DNA of 64,000 bases, taken from assembly GCA_001603905.1 (NCBI GenBank), contig LVAE01000091.1, forward strand, positions 30,265 to 94,264, given 5' to 3'. Made by a program: the position numbers and the translations under genes. Source of the DNA: Fibrobacterales bacterium Fibro_02 (GTDB taxonomy: Bacteria > Fibrobacterota > Fibrobacteria > Fibrobacterales > Fibrobacteraceae). The number at the start of each line of letters is the position of its first letter. Position 1 is the stretch's first letter. The notes under the pieces were generated by a model. It saw only the letters and a list, made by a program, of their open reading frames with translations, was not told the origin of the DNA and ran no database searches. Below are positions 42,834 to 51,754 of the stretch, piece by piece.

Positions 42834-42860
42834 ACCCCCGTAAGGCGGGGGTTTATTTTA
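42834..42860 (+). terminator. Terminator after the CoA-transferase gene
   Basis: ACCCCCG and CGGGGGT form a seven-base stem around TAAGG, followed by TTATTTTATTT. Confidence 0.88.
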
Positions 42861-42890
42861 TTTAACGGAAAAACTTTTTATATTGCTTGA

Positions 42891-45245
42891 ATGATGCTGA
42901 AACGACGAATAAATCGCCTAATGGGGACTATTGTCCTTACTCTTGCCACCTGTGCTCTGGTGGCGTGTTCGAGCAATGATTCTTCTTCGTCGTCTCCGGA
43001 GGAAAATCCTGCGGAAGATAGTTCTGAATCCTCTTCGGATCCTAGGTCGGACAAGAATTCGAGCGGAGTCGTCGTTCTCGATTCATTGGGACGCCCGCTG
43101 TCGAGTTCCGGCGTCGTACAGGGCGGTTCTTCGGCAGGGCTTTCGAGTTCGTCGGTGGGTCCGGTTATCGGAATCGAGGATACGGTCATTACGGACACGA
43201 CGGTCGTGACGGATGTAAACGCCCTGCCGGACTGTTCTGCCGAGATTGAAGGTGAGTCCTTCCTGGTGCAGAGCGAGAACATTCTGTATTTCTGTCTGGG
43301 CGGTGACTGGGTCGAAGCGGAAATGGTGGCCCAGGTTTCCCAGGTCGGTTGCCGCAACGGTGTGCTGACGGTGGGGGATGATTCCGAGGAAGATGCTTCA
43401 GAGAGTTCCGGAGGAAATACTTCCCCATGGGGGAACTTTGGTGGCAATACTGTCAATACGGCCGCAGTCGATACGGCGGAACCCCGCATGGTGGGAGCGC
43501 AAGTTATCGGTATTGCCGAAAAGGGACCCTTCCGTTATGGAACTTCGGTGAAGCTGATTGAACTGGATAGCACGCAACATCTGGCCGATTCCAAGCGTAC
43601 CCACAAGGCCTGCATTTTGAATGCGGAAGGCAACTATAGCTTTGACAGCATTGATTTTGTTTCGCCCTACCTGCGTGTCCAGGCGAATGGATATTTCAGG
43701 AACGAGTTGACCGGCGGGTTGTCGGCATCGGTCGTTACGCTGGAAGCCGTGGTCGACGTGACGGAAAAGGACTCGGTGAACGTGAACATGCTGACTCACA
43801 TGGAAGCGCCGCGCGTGTTGAAGCTGGTGGAGAATAGCGGTAACAATCAGCCGATCCGTGCGGTCAAGGCGCAGGCTCTGCGCGATATCTTGGCGTCCTT
43901 TGAAATCCAGTTGGGATCTTCCAGCACCGGTGGAAATGGCAATGGTTTTGGCTGGGGTAATTTTGGACAGCAACAACAGACGCTCACGACGGATGGTCGG
44001 TTTGCCGAGGACATCGGTCTTTTTGACGGTGACGAATACAGTGGCGCTCTGCTTGCCATCTCGATCATGATGCAGCGCAAGGGCTCTGGCAACGACATGA
44101 TGCAGTATACCGCGGGGATTGCGGACCGTATCAAGGGTAACGGAAACTGGGACGACAACAACGCGAAGGCGGATTTGGCGGACTGGCTCATGACGCTAGA
44201 TACGAGTGGATCTTACGCGACCATTCGGAACAATATCGCCTCGTGGCATTTGGGTGATGTTCCCGATTTCGAAAAGCACCTGAAACACTTCTGGACGACC
44301 GTCTATAACTTTGGCGAGTGCAATGCTTCTAATGCCGATTCCGTGAAATTTATCAGTAACAGCCTGAGCGCCTTCTTTGTCTCGGGTTACGATTTGCAGG
44401 GACCGAAGGTTCGCTTTATCTGTGATGCCGAAACGCGCGAGTGGCGTGCGGCGACAGACCTCGAAAAGGATACCTACGGTCTGCAGGGCGAGTACGAAGG
44501 CCAGCTCAAGGTGGGCCGCATCAATACCGACCGTTACTATGTTTACGAAAACAAAAAGTGGCGTGCGGCGACCAGCGACGATATTCAGGAGTTCGAGGAT
44601 TTGGCCGATGTCTACAAGAGTCTCAAGTCTGGTGAAAAGGTCATTTTCCTGTTGCGCCATGCCGAAAGGACGAACGATACGGGGAAAAAGGGAAACCTGA
44701 CAGACGGCGGAAAAGCGCAATCCAAGAATGTCGGAGCAAAGCTGAAGGGCGAAAGCATCTATTTCGCCAATTCGACTTATACGAGAAGCATAGAAACCTG
44801 CGAGAACATTGCAGCGGGTGCCGGGACGAGCTATTCGGAAAATACGATCGAAGACCTGGATGGCGAATGGTATGTGAAGAACAGCTCCCAGTATGAAAGC
44901 TGCAAGAGCGCTAATGGCGGTGGATGGGGAACAAATTCGGCTTATGCCTACAAGGGAATATGTCCGGAAGCGTTCTACGATTTCGAAGACCGCAGCGAGG
45001 AATTCTTGCAGAGTATCGTCAAGCCGCATTTTGCGAAGGTGAAGAAGGTCGGTGTCTGGATTTCTCATGACACTTTCGTGGTTCCTTTTACGGCCTACTG
45101 TACCGACAAGAAGGTCAACCTGCGCTACTTCGATACCAAGCAGTGGATCAATTACCTTGCTGGAGTTGCGATTATCATGGATGCGAGCGGCAAGATGCGC
45201 TATGTGCCTGTAAAGGGCCTTGAGTCCGGTACGATGACGATGTAG
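42891..45245 (+). CDS. Lipoprotein with C-terminal histidine-phosphatase domain (first of a pair)
   Basis: 784 residues. The N-terminus ends in LVACSSND (lipobox), followed by a Ser/Glu-rich linker (SSSSSPEENPAEDSSESSS) typical of Fibrobacter surface lipoproteins. About 200-340 is beta-rich; about 360-560 is shared with the next gene (ADWLMTLDTSGSYATIRNN, VRFICDAETREWRAATD). The histidine-phosphatase domain spans about 580-784: LLRHAERTNDTG holds the first catalytic His, YTRSIETCEN an Arg, and ISHDTFVVPF the second His. The domain removes phosphate from small molecules or proteins; the substrate is unknown. It is followed by a paralogue 38 bases downstream. Confidence 0.85.
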   Translation: MMLKRRINRLMGTIVLTLATCALVACSSNDSSSSSPEENPAEDSSESSSDPRSDKNSSGVVVLDSLGRPLSSSGVVQGGSSAGLSSSSVGPVIGIEDTVITDTTVVTDVNALPDCSAEIEGESFLVQSENILYFCLGGDWVEAEMVAQVSQVGCRNGVLTVGDDSEEDASESSGGNTSPWGNFGGNTVNTAAVDTAEPRMVGAQVIGIAEKGPFRYGTSVKLIELDSTQHLADSKRTHKACILNAEGNYSFDSIDFVSPYLRVQANGYFRNELTGGLSASVVTLEAVVDVTEKDSVNVNMLTHMEAPRVLKLVENSGNNQPIRAVKAQALRDILASFEIQLGSSSTGGNGNGFGWGNFGQQQQTLTTDGRFAEDIGLFDGDEYSGALLAISIMMQRKGSGNDMMQYTAGIADRIKGNGNWDDNNAKADLADWLMTLDTSGSYATIRNNIASWHLGDVPDFEKHLKHFWTTVYNFGECNASNADSVKFISNSLSAFFVSGYDLQGPKVRFICDAETREWRAATDLEKDTYGLQGEYEGQLKVGRINTDRYYVYENKKWRAATSDDIQEFEDLADVYKSLKSGEKVIFLLRHAERTNDTGKKGNLTDGGKAQSKNVGAKLKGESIYFANSTYTRSIETCENIAAGAGTSYSENTIEDLDGEWYVKNSSQYESCKSANGGGWGTNSAYAYKGICPEAFYDFEDRSEEFLQSIVKPHFAKVKKVGVWISHDTFVVPFTAYCTDKKVNLRYFDTKQWINYLAGVAIIMDASGKMRYVPVKGLESGTMTM

Positions 45246-45283
45246 TGTATGCCTTGCGTGGTGGGTGACCTCGCAAAAATGGG

Positions 45284-46915
45284 ATGTCTTGGAAAATGGA
45301 TTTGGTTAGAATAATTCGGTTGTGTGTTGTGCCGCTAGCTTTTGTTATACTGTCGGCATGTTCTGGTGAAAATTCTACCGGTGGCGTCGAGGGAGGTGAT
45401 TCGCCGGAAAACCATCACGGTTCATCGGCGCCTGTCGTTGTCGATACCGTGCGCGCGCCTTTGTATGTCTACGAAATTCTGAAGGAATATTCGTCCGTCG
45501 ATGGCGCTGGTGATACTCTCGATTCTGTGCGGGTGGCCCTTGAGCCGTCAGGAGCAGACATCGTGACGTTGCTGTCTCGCCCCCGGGTGGAGCAACTCCT
45601 GATGAACCATGTTCCCATGGATTCGGCGGTGATGCAGGCGAAAGGTGAAGTGGCGGCGGCCTTCGGAATAGACTCCGTCGCGCTGGCCGCGGAATACGAT
45701 GCGGTCGTGCTTGCTATTTCGGCCTTGATCCAGAACCGGGCAAGCAAGGAAGAAACGGAAAATTTTATCCGTAGCGTGGGGGAGGATCTGAAGGGCGACG
45801 GTGCCTGGAATGATCCTAACCTGAAAATCCAGATTGCGGATTGGACCGTGGGAATCGATTCCGTATGGAAGTACAACGATATCCGCAACAACGCGGTGTC
45901 GGCTTATGGCGGGAACGTGCCGAACTTCGAACGGTTCATGCGCGCCTTTATTCCGCTGGCTTATGCCTTTGAACCTTGTACCGATGCGAATGCAGGAACG
46001 GTCACTTTCGTGAATCAGGGACAGAGCGCCTTATTTGCAAATGACTACGAAACGTCGGACCATTCGGCGGTGCGCTTTATTTGCGATGTGAATAATAGGG
46101 AATGGCGCATCGCCCAGCCGATAGAAAAGGATACGGCAGGCTTTGGCCCAGGCGAATACGATAGGGAGGTCCGCGAAGGCCGCGTCATTCACGATAACTA
46201 TTACATCTTCGATGCGGGGACTTGGCGAGTGACGACTCCGCAGGAAGCCGATGGTTTTACCGATCTGGTGGAAGTCTATGCGAGTCTGAAGGCCGACGAC
46301 AAGGCGGTATTCATTATTCGTCATAGCGAACGCACCGATGACACCGGGCCGAACGGTCACCTGACCGATAACGGAAAGACGTACGCCCGAAATTTGGGTT
46401 CGCGCCTTGCCGCTGTCGCCAAGGAAGATTTCTATTACGGATATTCGGGCTACGCGCGTACCAAGGAAACCTGCGAAAACATTGCGCAGGGCAAGGGACA
46501 GTCGAATTATTCGCTGGACGTATTGCCCTATATGGATGGCAACTGGTTCGTGAAGGACGCCGCGAAGGTCGAGGCTTACATGAATTCGGATGGCGGCGGC
46601 TGGGTTGTCTATTCCAAGTATGCGTTTACCGGGGCGTATCCGGATGCCTTCTACGATCTGGAAGCGCGTGGCGAAGAATTGCTCCGGGACAATGTCGTTG
46701 CAAATCTTGCGACCATGAAACGCGTCAATGTCCTGTGTACACACGATTTTTTGGTGGTGCCCCTGCTAGCCTACACGACGGATGGACACGCGAATGTCCG
46801 TTATTATGAAAAGTGGAAATGGGTGAATTACATGGCCGGTGTCGCCATGATCATTTCGGCCGATGGATCTGTCCGCTATATCCCCGTGAAGGGGCTGGAT
46901 ACCGGAGTCATGTAG
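45284..46915 (+). CDS. Lipoprotein with C-terminal histidine-phosphatase domain (second of a pair)
   Basis: 543 residues, paralogous to the preceding product over its last ~450 residues. The lipobox is ILSACSGEN. The shared helical domain has IADWTVGIDSVWKYNDIRNN and VRFICDVNNREWRIAQ; the catalytic domain has FIIRHSERTDDTG, YARTKETCEN and CTHDFLVVPLL, so both His residues and the arginines are kept. It lacks the long Ser-rich linker and the beta-rich segment of its neighbour. ATG 45284 is used; ATG 45296 is an alternative. A hairpin terminator follows at 46930. Confidence 0.85.
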   Translation: MSWKMDLVRIIRLCVVPLAFVILSACSGENSTGGVEGGDSPENHHGSSAPVVVDTVRAPLYVYEILKEYSSVDGAGDTLDSVRVALEPSGADIVTLLSRPRVEQLLMNHVPMDSAVMQAKGEVAAAFGIDSVALAAEYDAVVLAISALIQNRASKEETENFIRSVGEDLKGDGAWNDPNLKIQIADWTVGIDSVWKYNDIRNNAVSAYGGNVPNFERFMRAFIPLAYAFEPCTDANAGTVTFVNQGQSALFANDYETSDHSAVRFICDVNNREWRIAQPIEKDTAGFGPGEYDREVREGRVIHDNYYIFDAGTWRVTTPQEADGFTDLVEVYASLKADDKAVFIIRHSERTDDTGPNGHLTDNGKTYARNLGSRLAAVAKEDFYYGYSGYARTKETCENIAQGKGQSNYSLDVLPYMDGNWFVKDAAKVEAYMNSDGGGWVVYSKYAFTGAYPDAFYDLEARGEELLRDNVVANLATMKRVNVLCTHDFLVVPLLAYTTDGHANVRYYEKWKWVNYMAGVAMIISADGSVRYIPVKGLDTGVM

Positions 46916-46929
46916 GACTTCCTTTACGT

Positions 46930-46965
46930 TGCGGTCGAGCTTGATTGCAAGGGAGGACCGCTTTT
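46930..46965 (+). terminator. Terminator after the phosphatase pair
   Basis: GCGGTC and GACCGC pair across a 19-base loop and are followed by TTTT. The stem is short, so confidence is moderate. Confidence 0.5.
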
Positions 46966-46980
46966 CCTATATTGTGCGGT

Positions 46981-47976
46981 ATGTTTAAGATAATCAAGGC
47001 ATTTTGCCGTCTGCTTTCTAACTACGCTTCACCCTTTGTCATCGCAAGCGCAATAGTCGCATTCTTCGTCCCGGTTGCTTTCGGCTGGGTTCACGGGAAT
47101 GTATCCTCCATCATTCTCGGCGTCATCATGCTGAGTATGGGCCTCACGATTTCGACGGACGATATCCGCAACCTGATGAAGCAACCGCTTCATATTTTGC
47201 TCGGTGCGGTCGCGCAGTATACGATTATGCCGTTTGTCGCTTTCGGCCTCACGAAGGTCTTTGGACTTGACCCCTACCTTGCCGTGGGTATCATTCTGGT
47301 AGGATGCTGCCCGGGTGGCGTTTCGAGCAACGTCATGAGTTTTTTGGCCCATGGCGATGTCACGTATTCGGTGAGCATGACCATGGTGAGTACGCTCCTT
47401 GCGCCGATCATGACTCCGCTCTTAGTGCTGTGGCTTGCTGACACTAGCATCGACGTGAATGCGAAGGGTATGTTCCTGAACATTTTGTATGTGACGATTG
47501 CGCCGATTACCATCGGGTTCCTTTGCAACTATTTTTTGGGCAAGCGCGCCGTATTTAAAGAAATCCAGTCGAATATGCCTGCCGTCAGTGTGATTGGCCT
47601 GATGATGATCGTGGGTGGTGTCGTCGTGACGGTGCGTCCGCAGTTGTTCGCAAACGGCCTCGGCCTGATTTTCCTGGTGCTTGCGGTGGTGTTCTGCCAC
47701 AATGCGCTGGGCTATGTGCTGGGGTACGGCGTCGGTAAACTTTTCAAGTTCAATACCGCCAAGAAGCGTACCATTGCGATTGAGGTCGGCGTGCAGAATG
47801 CCGGCATGGCGACCGTGCTTGCCATGGCATTCTTTGCGGATCCCGAGAACGTGGCGAAAAACCCCGCCGCGGTACTTTGCATGGTGCCCTGCGCTTTGAG
47901 TTGCGCCTATCATTCCATTAGCGGAACGGTGCTGGCAAACATTTTCGCCTGGCGCGACAAGAAAAAGGCGCAGTAA
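46981..47976 (+). CDS. Bile acid:sodium symporter (BASS) family transporter
   Basis: 331 residues, about ten membrane helices. MLSMGLTISTDDIRNL, VGCCPGGVSSNVMSFLAHGDV (the crossover motif) and EVGVQNAGMATVLA are diagnostic of the BASS/ASBT family. Bacterial members take up organic acids, pantothenate or other anions with sodium; the substrate is not evident here. I chose ATG 46981; the longer in-frame start at 46945 lies within the upstream terminator hairpin. The C-terminus is Lys-rich and cytoplasmic. Confidence 0.92.
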   Translation: MFKIIKAFCRLLSNYASPFVIASAIVAFFVPVAFGWVHGNVSSIILGVIMLSMGLTISTDDIRNLMKQPLHILLGAVAQYTIMPFVAFGLTKVFGLDPYLAVGIILVGCCPGGVSSNVMSFLAHGDVTYSVSMTMVSTLLAPIMTPLLVLWLADTSIDVNAKGMFLNILYVTIAPITIGFLCNYFLGKRAVFKEIQSNMPAVSVIGLMMIVGGVVVTVRPQLFANGLGLIFLVLAVVFCHNALGYVLGYGVGKLFKFNTAKKRTIAIEVGVQNAGMATVLAMAFFADPENVAKNPAAVLCMVPCALSCAYHSISGTVLANIFAWRDKKKAQ

Positions 47977-47990
47977 AAACTGCGCCGTCG

Positions 47991-48014
47991 AGAGAATCTT
48001 TCAAGAGATTCTTT
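47991..48014. terminator. Terminator between the BASS and GH8 genes
   Basis: AGAATCT and AGATTCT pair around TTCAAG and are followed by TTTT. It lies between converging genes. Confidence 0.75.
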
Positions 48015-49585
48015 TAGCGGATTGCAACTTTTTGCATGTAGCTCGTTCCCTTGGAACGGGCTTTTACAATGTAGATACCGCGATGGCCTTGCTTCCACAG
48101 GAATTCGGAGCCGTGGGATTCTGCGATTTTATGACCGTTCATATCGTAAAGGCTCCATTCCGCGGTCTCGGGAAGCGTAAACAGGATGGCGTTTCCCGCG
48201 CGGCTCATGCGGATTTTCCCGTTGACGGCCAAGCGGCTTTGCTTGATTGCGGCGGTCTTGGTGAGAGAAGAGGAATCTCCGGGGGTTGCCGCTTTCGGGT
48301 TGTCGATGGCGTCGATTACGTTCATAAATGTCCCGCTCATCATCGAGGCGCCGAACCAGGCGAGGAACTGGTCGAAGTACATCTCGTTGTGGAGCGTGTC
48401 CTCGATGCCGCCAGTGGGATCCTTGGCGACTCCGAAGTAGTCTCCGCCTTCGTAGAACTTGGCGAGTTCTTCGCTGAAGGCGATGCGGTCGGCAGATTCC
48501 CCTGCGGCGACGGCCGCCGTAGCCCACATGCCGATGGTCAGGTGGCTGTGTTCGCTGCGGTAGCGCCAGGTGTCCTTGTTCTTGCTGTCGTTAAAATCGG
48601 TCCAGATGTCTTCGGCGGGCAGAAGTTCGCCTGCGTTTTCGATCTGGTAGAAGTTTGCGGCCTTGGCTCCGCCCTTCGTATTGATAAAGCTGACGGCGTT
48701 TTTGAGGAAAGCCTTGGCGCGAGGCTCGTCAAACCAAACGGCATCGATGGCGACTCGCCAAAGGATTCGGATGGCATCCTTGAAGAAGGCTCGGCTGTTG
48801 AAGTAGGCGTTATAGCCGAGGCTTCCGGCCCAGCCGCCATCAGGACGCATCCAGTCGGGGACCATGCCCATGCTGTATCCGGGGCTGTTCTCGAGGATTT
48901 CGTAGGTCTTTTCGATTACCGTATTCCAGCGATCACCGTTGCTGTCGAACCTGGCGAAAATCCTGTACCATGCTGGTGAAAAATAGCCTGGGTTTACAAA
49001 ACTGTAACCGCCCCAGCCTGCGCCGGGGGCGAGGATCCCGTTGCTTGTAATTTGTTCGGTGCTCCACATGCAGTCTAGAATTTTTTGGGCATGTTCGGCA
49101 TAGCCGTAATTGAACTTGGTCGAGGTGTAGGGTTTCCACTTACCGGCAGAAACTAACTTGTCTGCAAAGATCAGGGCGAGGGCGACGTCTTCTTCGGCGT
49201 CGGTCGCGGCGCCTGTACCGCTGATTTTTCCACTGGGCGCCATTTGCCAGTTGTAGTAACAGCCGCCCCACATCTTTTCGTTGGCAGCGTCCCAGATGGA
49301 ATTGAAGTGATCCTGGTCGTTGGCGTAGAGTGCGACGAGCATGCCGTATCCGACCGCTTCGCTCACGGCATCGCCCGGTGTTTCGCTCTTGGGGCGGTGA
49401 ATGAGTCCCTCGCCTTCGCTGTAGGGATCGATGTTTCGACGGATGAGCCCTTGCCACGTGCTGTCGAGAGCGGCTTTCCAGTAAGAAGCGTCGACCTTGG
49501 GTTGAGCGTTCGGTAGGTCGAGTACCGCCAGGGAATAGCTGAACGCCCCTGCAATGCAGAGGGGCAATACCTTGAATAAATGCAT
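48014..49585 (-). CDS. Secreted GH8 endoglucanase with C-terminal sorting domain
   Basis: 523 residues. The signal peptide is HLFKVLPLCIAGAFSYSLA. The GH8 (alpha/alpha)6 domain has proton donor Glu76 in DAVSEAVGYGM and the family signature ATDAEEDVALAL with Asp129; YNWQMAPSGK, LAPGAGWGGYSFVNPGYFSP and MVPDWMRPDGG are further matches. It should cut beta-1,4-glucan with inversion. The last ~75 residues (EWSLYDMNGHKIAES ... GIYIVKARSKG ... QKVAIR) form the sorting domain shared with the other secreted enzymes. The start ATG 49585 follows GGAGG with 4 bases spacing; the frame continues upstream but runs antisense to the TolC-like gene. Confidence 0.93.
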   Translation of the reverse strand: MHLFKVLPLCIAGAFSYSLAVLDLPNAQPKVDASYWKAALDSTWQGLIRRNIDPYSEGEGLIHRPKSETPGDAVSEAVGYGMLVALYANDQDHFNSIWDAANEKMWGGCYYNWQMAPSGKISGTGAATDAEEDVALALIFADKLVSAGKWKPYTSTKFNYGYAEHAQKILDCMWSTEQITSNGILAPGAGWGGYSFVNPGYFSPAWYRIFARFDSNGDRWNTVIEKTYEILENSPGYSMGMVPDWMRPDGGWAGSLGYNAYFNSRAFFKDAIRILWRVAIDAVWFDEPRAKAFLKNAVSFINTKGGAKAANFYQIENAGELLPAEDIWTDFNDSKNKDTWRYRSEHSHLTIGMWATAAVAAGESADRIAFSEELAKFYEGGDYFGVAKDPTGGIEDTLHNEMYFDQFLAWFGASMMSGTFMNVIDAIDNPKAATPGDSSSLTKTAAIKQSRLAVNGKIRMSRAGNAILFTLPETAEWSLYDMNGHKIAESHGSEFLWKQGHRGIYIVKARSKGTSYMQKVAIR

Positions 49586-49637
49586 ATAGCCTCCGATCAC
49601 CCAAACGGATTCCCTGGAGGAATATATAGTAAAAAGT

Positions 49638-50948
49638 CTAGTCGAGTTTACCCTGGTAGAGTTCCAGGAGCTTGCGGGAGAGCAGGCTCGTGTACTTTGC
49701 GTTCGTAAGCGTGATGCGGGCTTTTTCCAGGTTGTTTTTCTGGGTAAGGAAATCGGTGTAGGTGAGTGCTCCGGCGCCCCGCTGTTCCTCGGCGACTGCG
49801 AGCGCTTCGGATTCCGCTTCGACCTGGAGGATGGCCGCTTTCCACTGCATATCGGCGCTGACGGCATTCAGGTAAAGCTTTTCGATGTTGTTCTCGAGAG
49901 TCTTGAGATTTTCTTTCAGACTCACCTGCGATTCGGTCTCGTTCACCTGGGCCTGTAGCACCTTGTTTTCCGTGGCGCCGCCATCGATAATCGGGATGTT
50001 GATGCCGAGTGAGATGGAGTTCTGCCAACCGTACTTGAGCTGACCCTTGTAGTCCCCGGATTCCCATGCCTGCAGGCCGGTGCTGGAATTGGCGCCGAGC
50101 GTGACGGTGATGGAACTCCCTTTGCTTGCGACCTGGGTATTCTTCTGTGCGGCGCGTACGGAGATGCTGTCGGACTTGAGCCCCGGATTGGCTTTCTGGG
50201 CGTCGGCCTTAAGTTGTTCGTAGGTGGGAAGCGGTTCCAGCGAGTCGGGGCTCTCGATGTGGGTTTCGGGAGCCGCTACCTGGAATTCGGCGGAATCGTC
50301 AAGTTCCAGCAGCTGACGTAAGGTGGTCTTGGCGGTGCTAACCGAAAGCTGTGCGCTAAGCTGCGAGGTCTGCTTCTGCAGCACGTTCGATTGCGACTGC
50401 GTCAGGTCTTTCTTGGTGATGGAGCCTGCTTCGAAAAGCTTGCCGTAATGTTCGAATTCCGCCTGTGCGAGTTCTACGGAGGCGTCTGCGGTGCGCAGGT
50501 TCTCGCTTGCGGCAAGGAGACTCATGTAGGCGTTGAGTACGCTTTCCTGCACGCTGCGTTCCGTCTGCTGCGTGGCGAATGCGGTCGCTTCCTTGGTGAG
50601 GGTCTTGGATTCCACGTTCAGGCTCGTGGCGCCCCCGTCCCAGAGGGTGTAGGAACCGGAAATGCCGAGGTTCAGGCGGTAATGGTCCTCGTTGTCGATA
50701 AAGGGATGGTCGAAGAGCGTATTCTGGATGCTTGCGCTTACGGTCGGGGAGTTGCCCGACTTGGCCTGCTTGACCGAGATGTCGGCCGCCTGTTCGCGGA
50801 GCTTGGCGGATTCCAGCTTCAGGCTCGCCTTCTTGGCTTGCTTGAGGCAGTCCTCCAGTGTCCAGGTGCTTTCGGCGAGGCTAACGGTCGAGAATGCCGT
50901 GAGCAGGATGGCGGCAAGGATTCCTGTATGTGAAACTCTTTTGATCAT
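49638..50948 (-). CDS. TolC-family outer-membrane efflux protein
   Basis: 436 residues from ATG 50948, which begins a clear signal peptide (IKRVSHTGILAAILLTAFSTVSLAES). The body is the TolC pattern of long helices with two repeats: TWTLEDCLKQAKKASLKLESAKLR at the N-terminus, a middle beta segment (NTLFDHPFIDNEDHYRLNLGISGSYTLWDGG) and its second copy (GQLKYGWQNSISLGINIPIIDGG). TolC proteins form a trimeric outer-membrane tunnel for efflux or type I secretion. No adaptor or inner-membrane pump is adjacent. An in-frame start 84 bases upstream lacks a plausible signal. Confidence 0.9.
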   Translation of the reverse strand: MIKRVSHTGILAAILLTAFSTVSLAESTWTLEDCLKQAKKASLKLESAKLREQAADISVKQAKSGNSPTVSASIQNTLFDHPFIDNEDHYRLNLGISGSYTLWDGGATSLNVESKTLTKEATAFATQQTERSVQESVLNAYMSLLAASENLRTADASVELAQAEFEHYGKLFEAGSITKKDLTQSQSNVLQKQTSQLSAQLSVSTAKTTLRQLLELDDSAEFQVAAPETHIESPDSLEPLPTYEQLKADAQKANPGLKSDSISVRAAQKNTQVASKGSSITVTLGANSSTGLQAWESGDYKGQLKYGWQNSISLGINIPIIDGGATENKVLQAQVNETESQVSLKENLKTLENNIEKLYLNAVSADMQWKAAILQVEAESEALAVAEEQRGAGALTYTDFLTQKNNLEKARITLTNAKYTSLLSRKLLELYQGKLD

Positions 50949-51030
50949 GCCCTTTAGATGCGTGGGGACGCCGGTTCGTTGCATTTTGCGGAATTGCACA
51001 GACAAGATAACAAAAAAGGGCTGGGTAAAC

Positions 51031-51060
51031 AAAAAAGACCTCCGGGGTAGGAAGTCTTTT
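51031..51060 (-). terminator. Terminator of tRNA-Val
   Basis: On the minus strand AAGACTTCC and GGAGGTCTT pair around TACCCC and are followed by T, just after the tRNA 3' end. Confidence 0.8.
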
Positions 51061-51066
51061 TCAAGT

Positions 51067-51140
51067 GGACGGTACTGGATTTGAACCAGTGACCTCTGCC
51101 GTGTGAAAGCAGCGCTCTAAACCAACTGAGCTAACCGTCC
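51067..51140 (-). tRNA. tRNA-Val (CAC)
   Basis: On the minus strand acceptor arms GGACGGT and ACCGTCC pair fully. D-arm GCTCAGTTGGTTTAGAGC, anticodon stem CTGCT/GGCAG with loop TTCACAC (anticodon CAC, reading GUG) and T-loop TTCAAAT are present. The length is 74 bases and CCA is not encoded. Confidence 0.95.
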
Positions 51141-51188
51141 GAGGTGCAGGCAAATATAGTAAAGAGTTTGCCCGCTGTCAAGGGGAAA

Positions 51189-51653
51189 TTAAAGGTATTT
51201 ATCTTCGGCGGCGCGGAGGATGGTCAGGAACTCGGCCGGGTCCTTGGAGGCGATGAGGTCCTTGCGGACACCCCCGTCGGCCAGGAGACGGCTTACGGAC
51301 GAAAGTGCCTTGAGGTGCGGGCCTACGGTATTGCCCGGGCTCACGATCAGGATAATCAGGTAGACGGGCTCCCCGTCGAACGAGGCGAAGTCGAGTCCAC
51401 CTTCGATCGTGGCGGCGGCCATGCACATACGGTCTACACAGTCGATCTTGGCGTGCGGGACGGCGAGTCCGCAACCGATACCGGTAGAACGGCTCTGTTC
51501 GCGGGTCCATACGGCATCAAAGATTTCGTTGCGATGTTCCAATTTGTAGGCACTGCAGAGCGTGTCCACCAGCTCGTTCAGGATTGCTTCCTTGGTTGAG
51601 CTCTTGGAGTTGATCAGAATGCAATTGTCGACAAACCTTTCGGAAAGACGCAT
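51189..51653 (-). CDS. PTS EIIA(Ntr)/PtsN-like protein
   Basis: 154 residues of the fructose/nitrogen-type EIIA domain. The phosphorylatable His is in GCGLAVPHAKID, and TREQSRSTGIG and LKALSSVSRLL are family features. EIIA(Ntr) regulates potassium and phosphate uptake, kinases and nitrogen responses, rather than sugar transport. In proteobacteria ptsN sits next to rpoN and hpf; here it is 23 kb away while hprK takes that place. Standing alone on this strand, between tRNA-Val and aroD. Confidence 0.88.
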   Translation of the reverse strand: MRLSERFVDNCILINSKSSTKEAILNELVDTLCSAYKLEHRNEIFDAVWTREQSRSTGIGCGLAVPHAKIDCVDRMCMAAATIEGGLDFASFDGEPVYLIILIVSPGNTVGPHLKALSSVSRLLADGGVRKDLIASKDPAEFLTILRAAEDKYL

Positions 51654-51754
51654 GTTGAAACTTCCTTTTGCAAATAACTATACAGATATTTAGCAAAATA
51701 TATGTCCGTTTGGACGAAAAAAGCCCCAATGGAACGAAAAAATAGCAAAAAACC

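Noticed and set aside
49586..49867. Upstream extension of the GH8 gene
   Set aside because: It is antisense to the TolC-like gene and would bury the signal peptide; GGAGG and ATG 49585 fit precisely.
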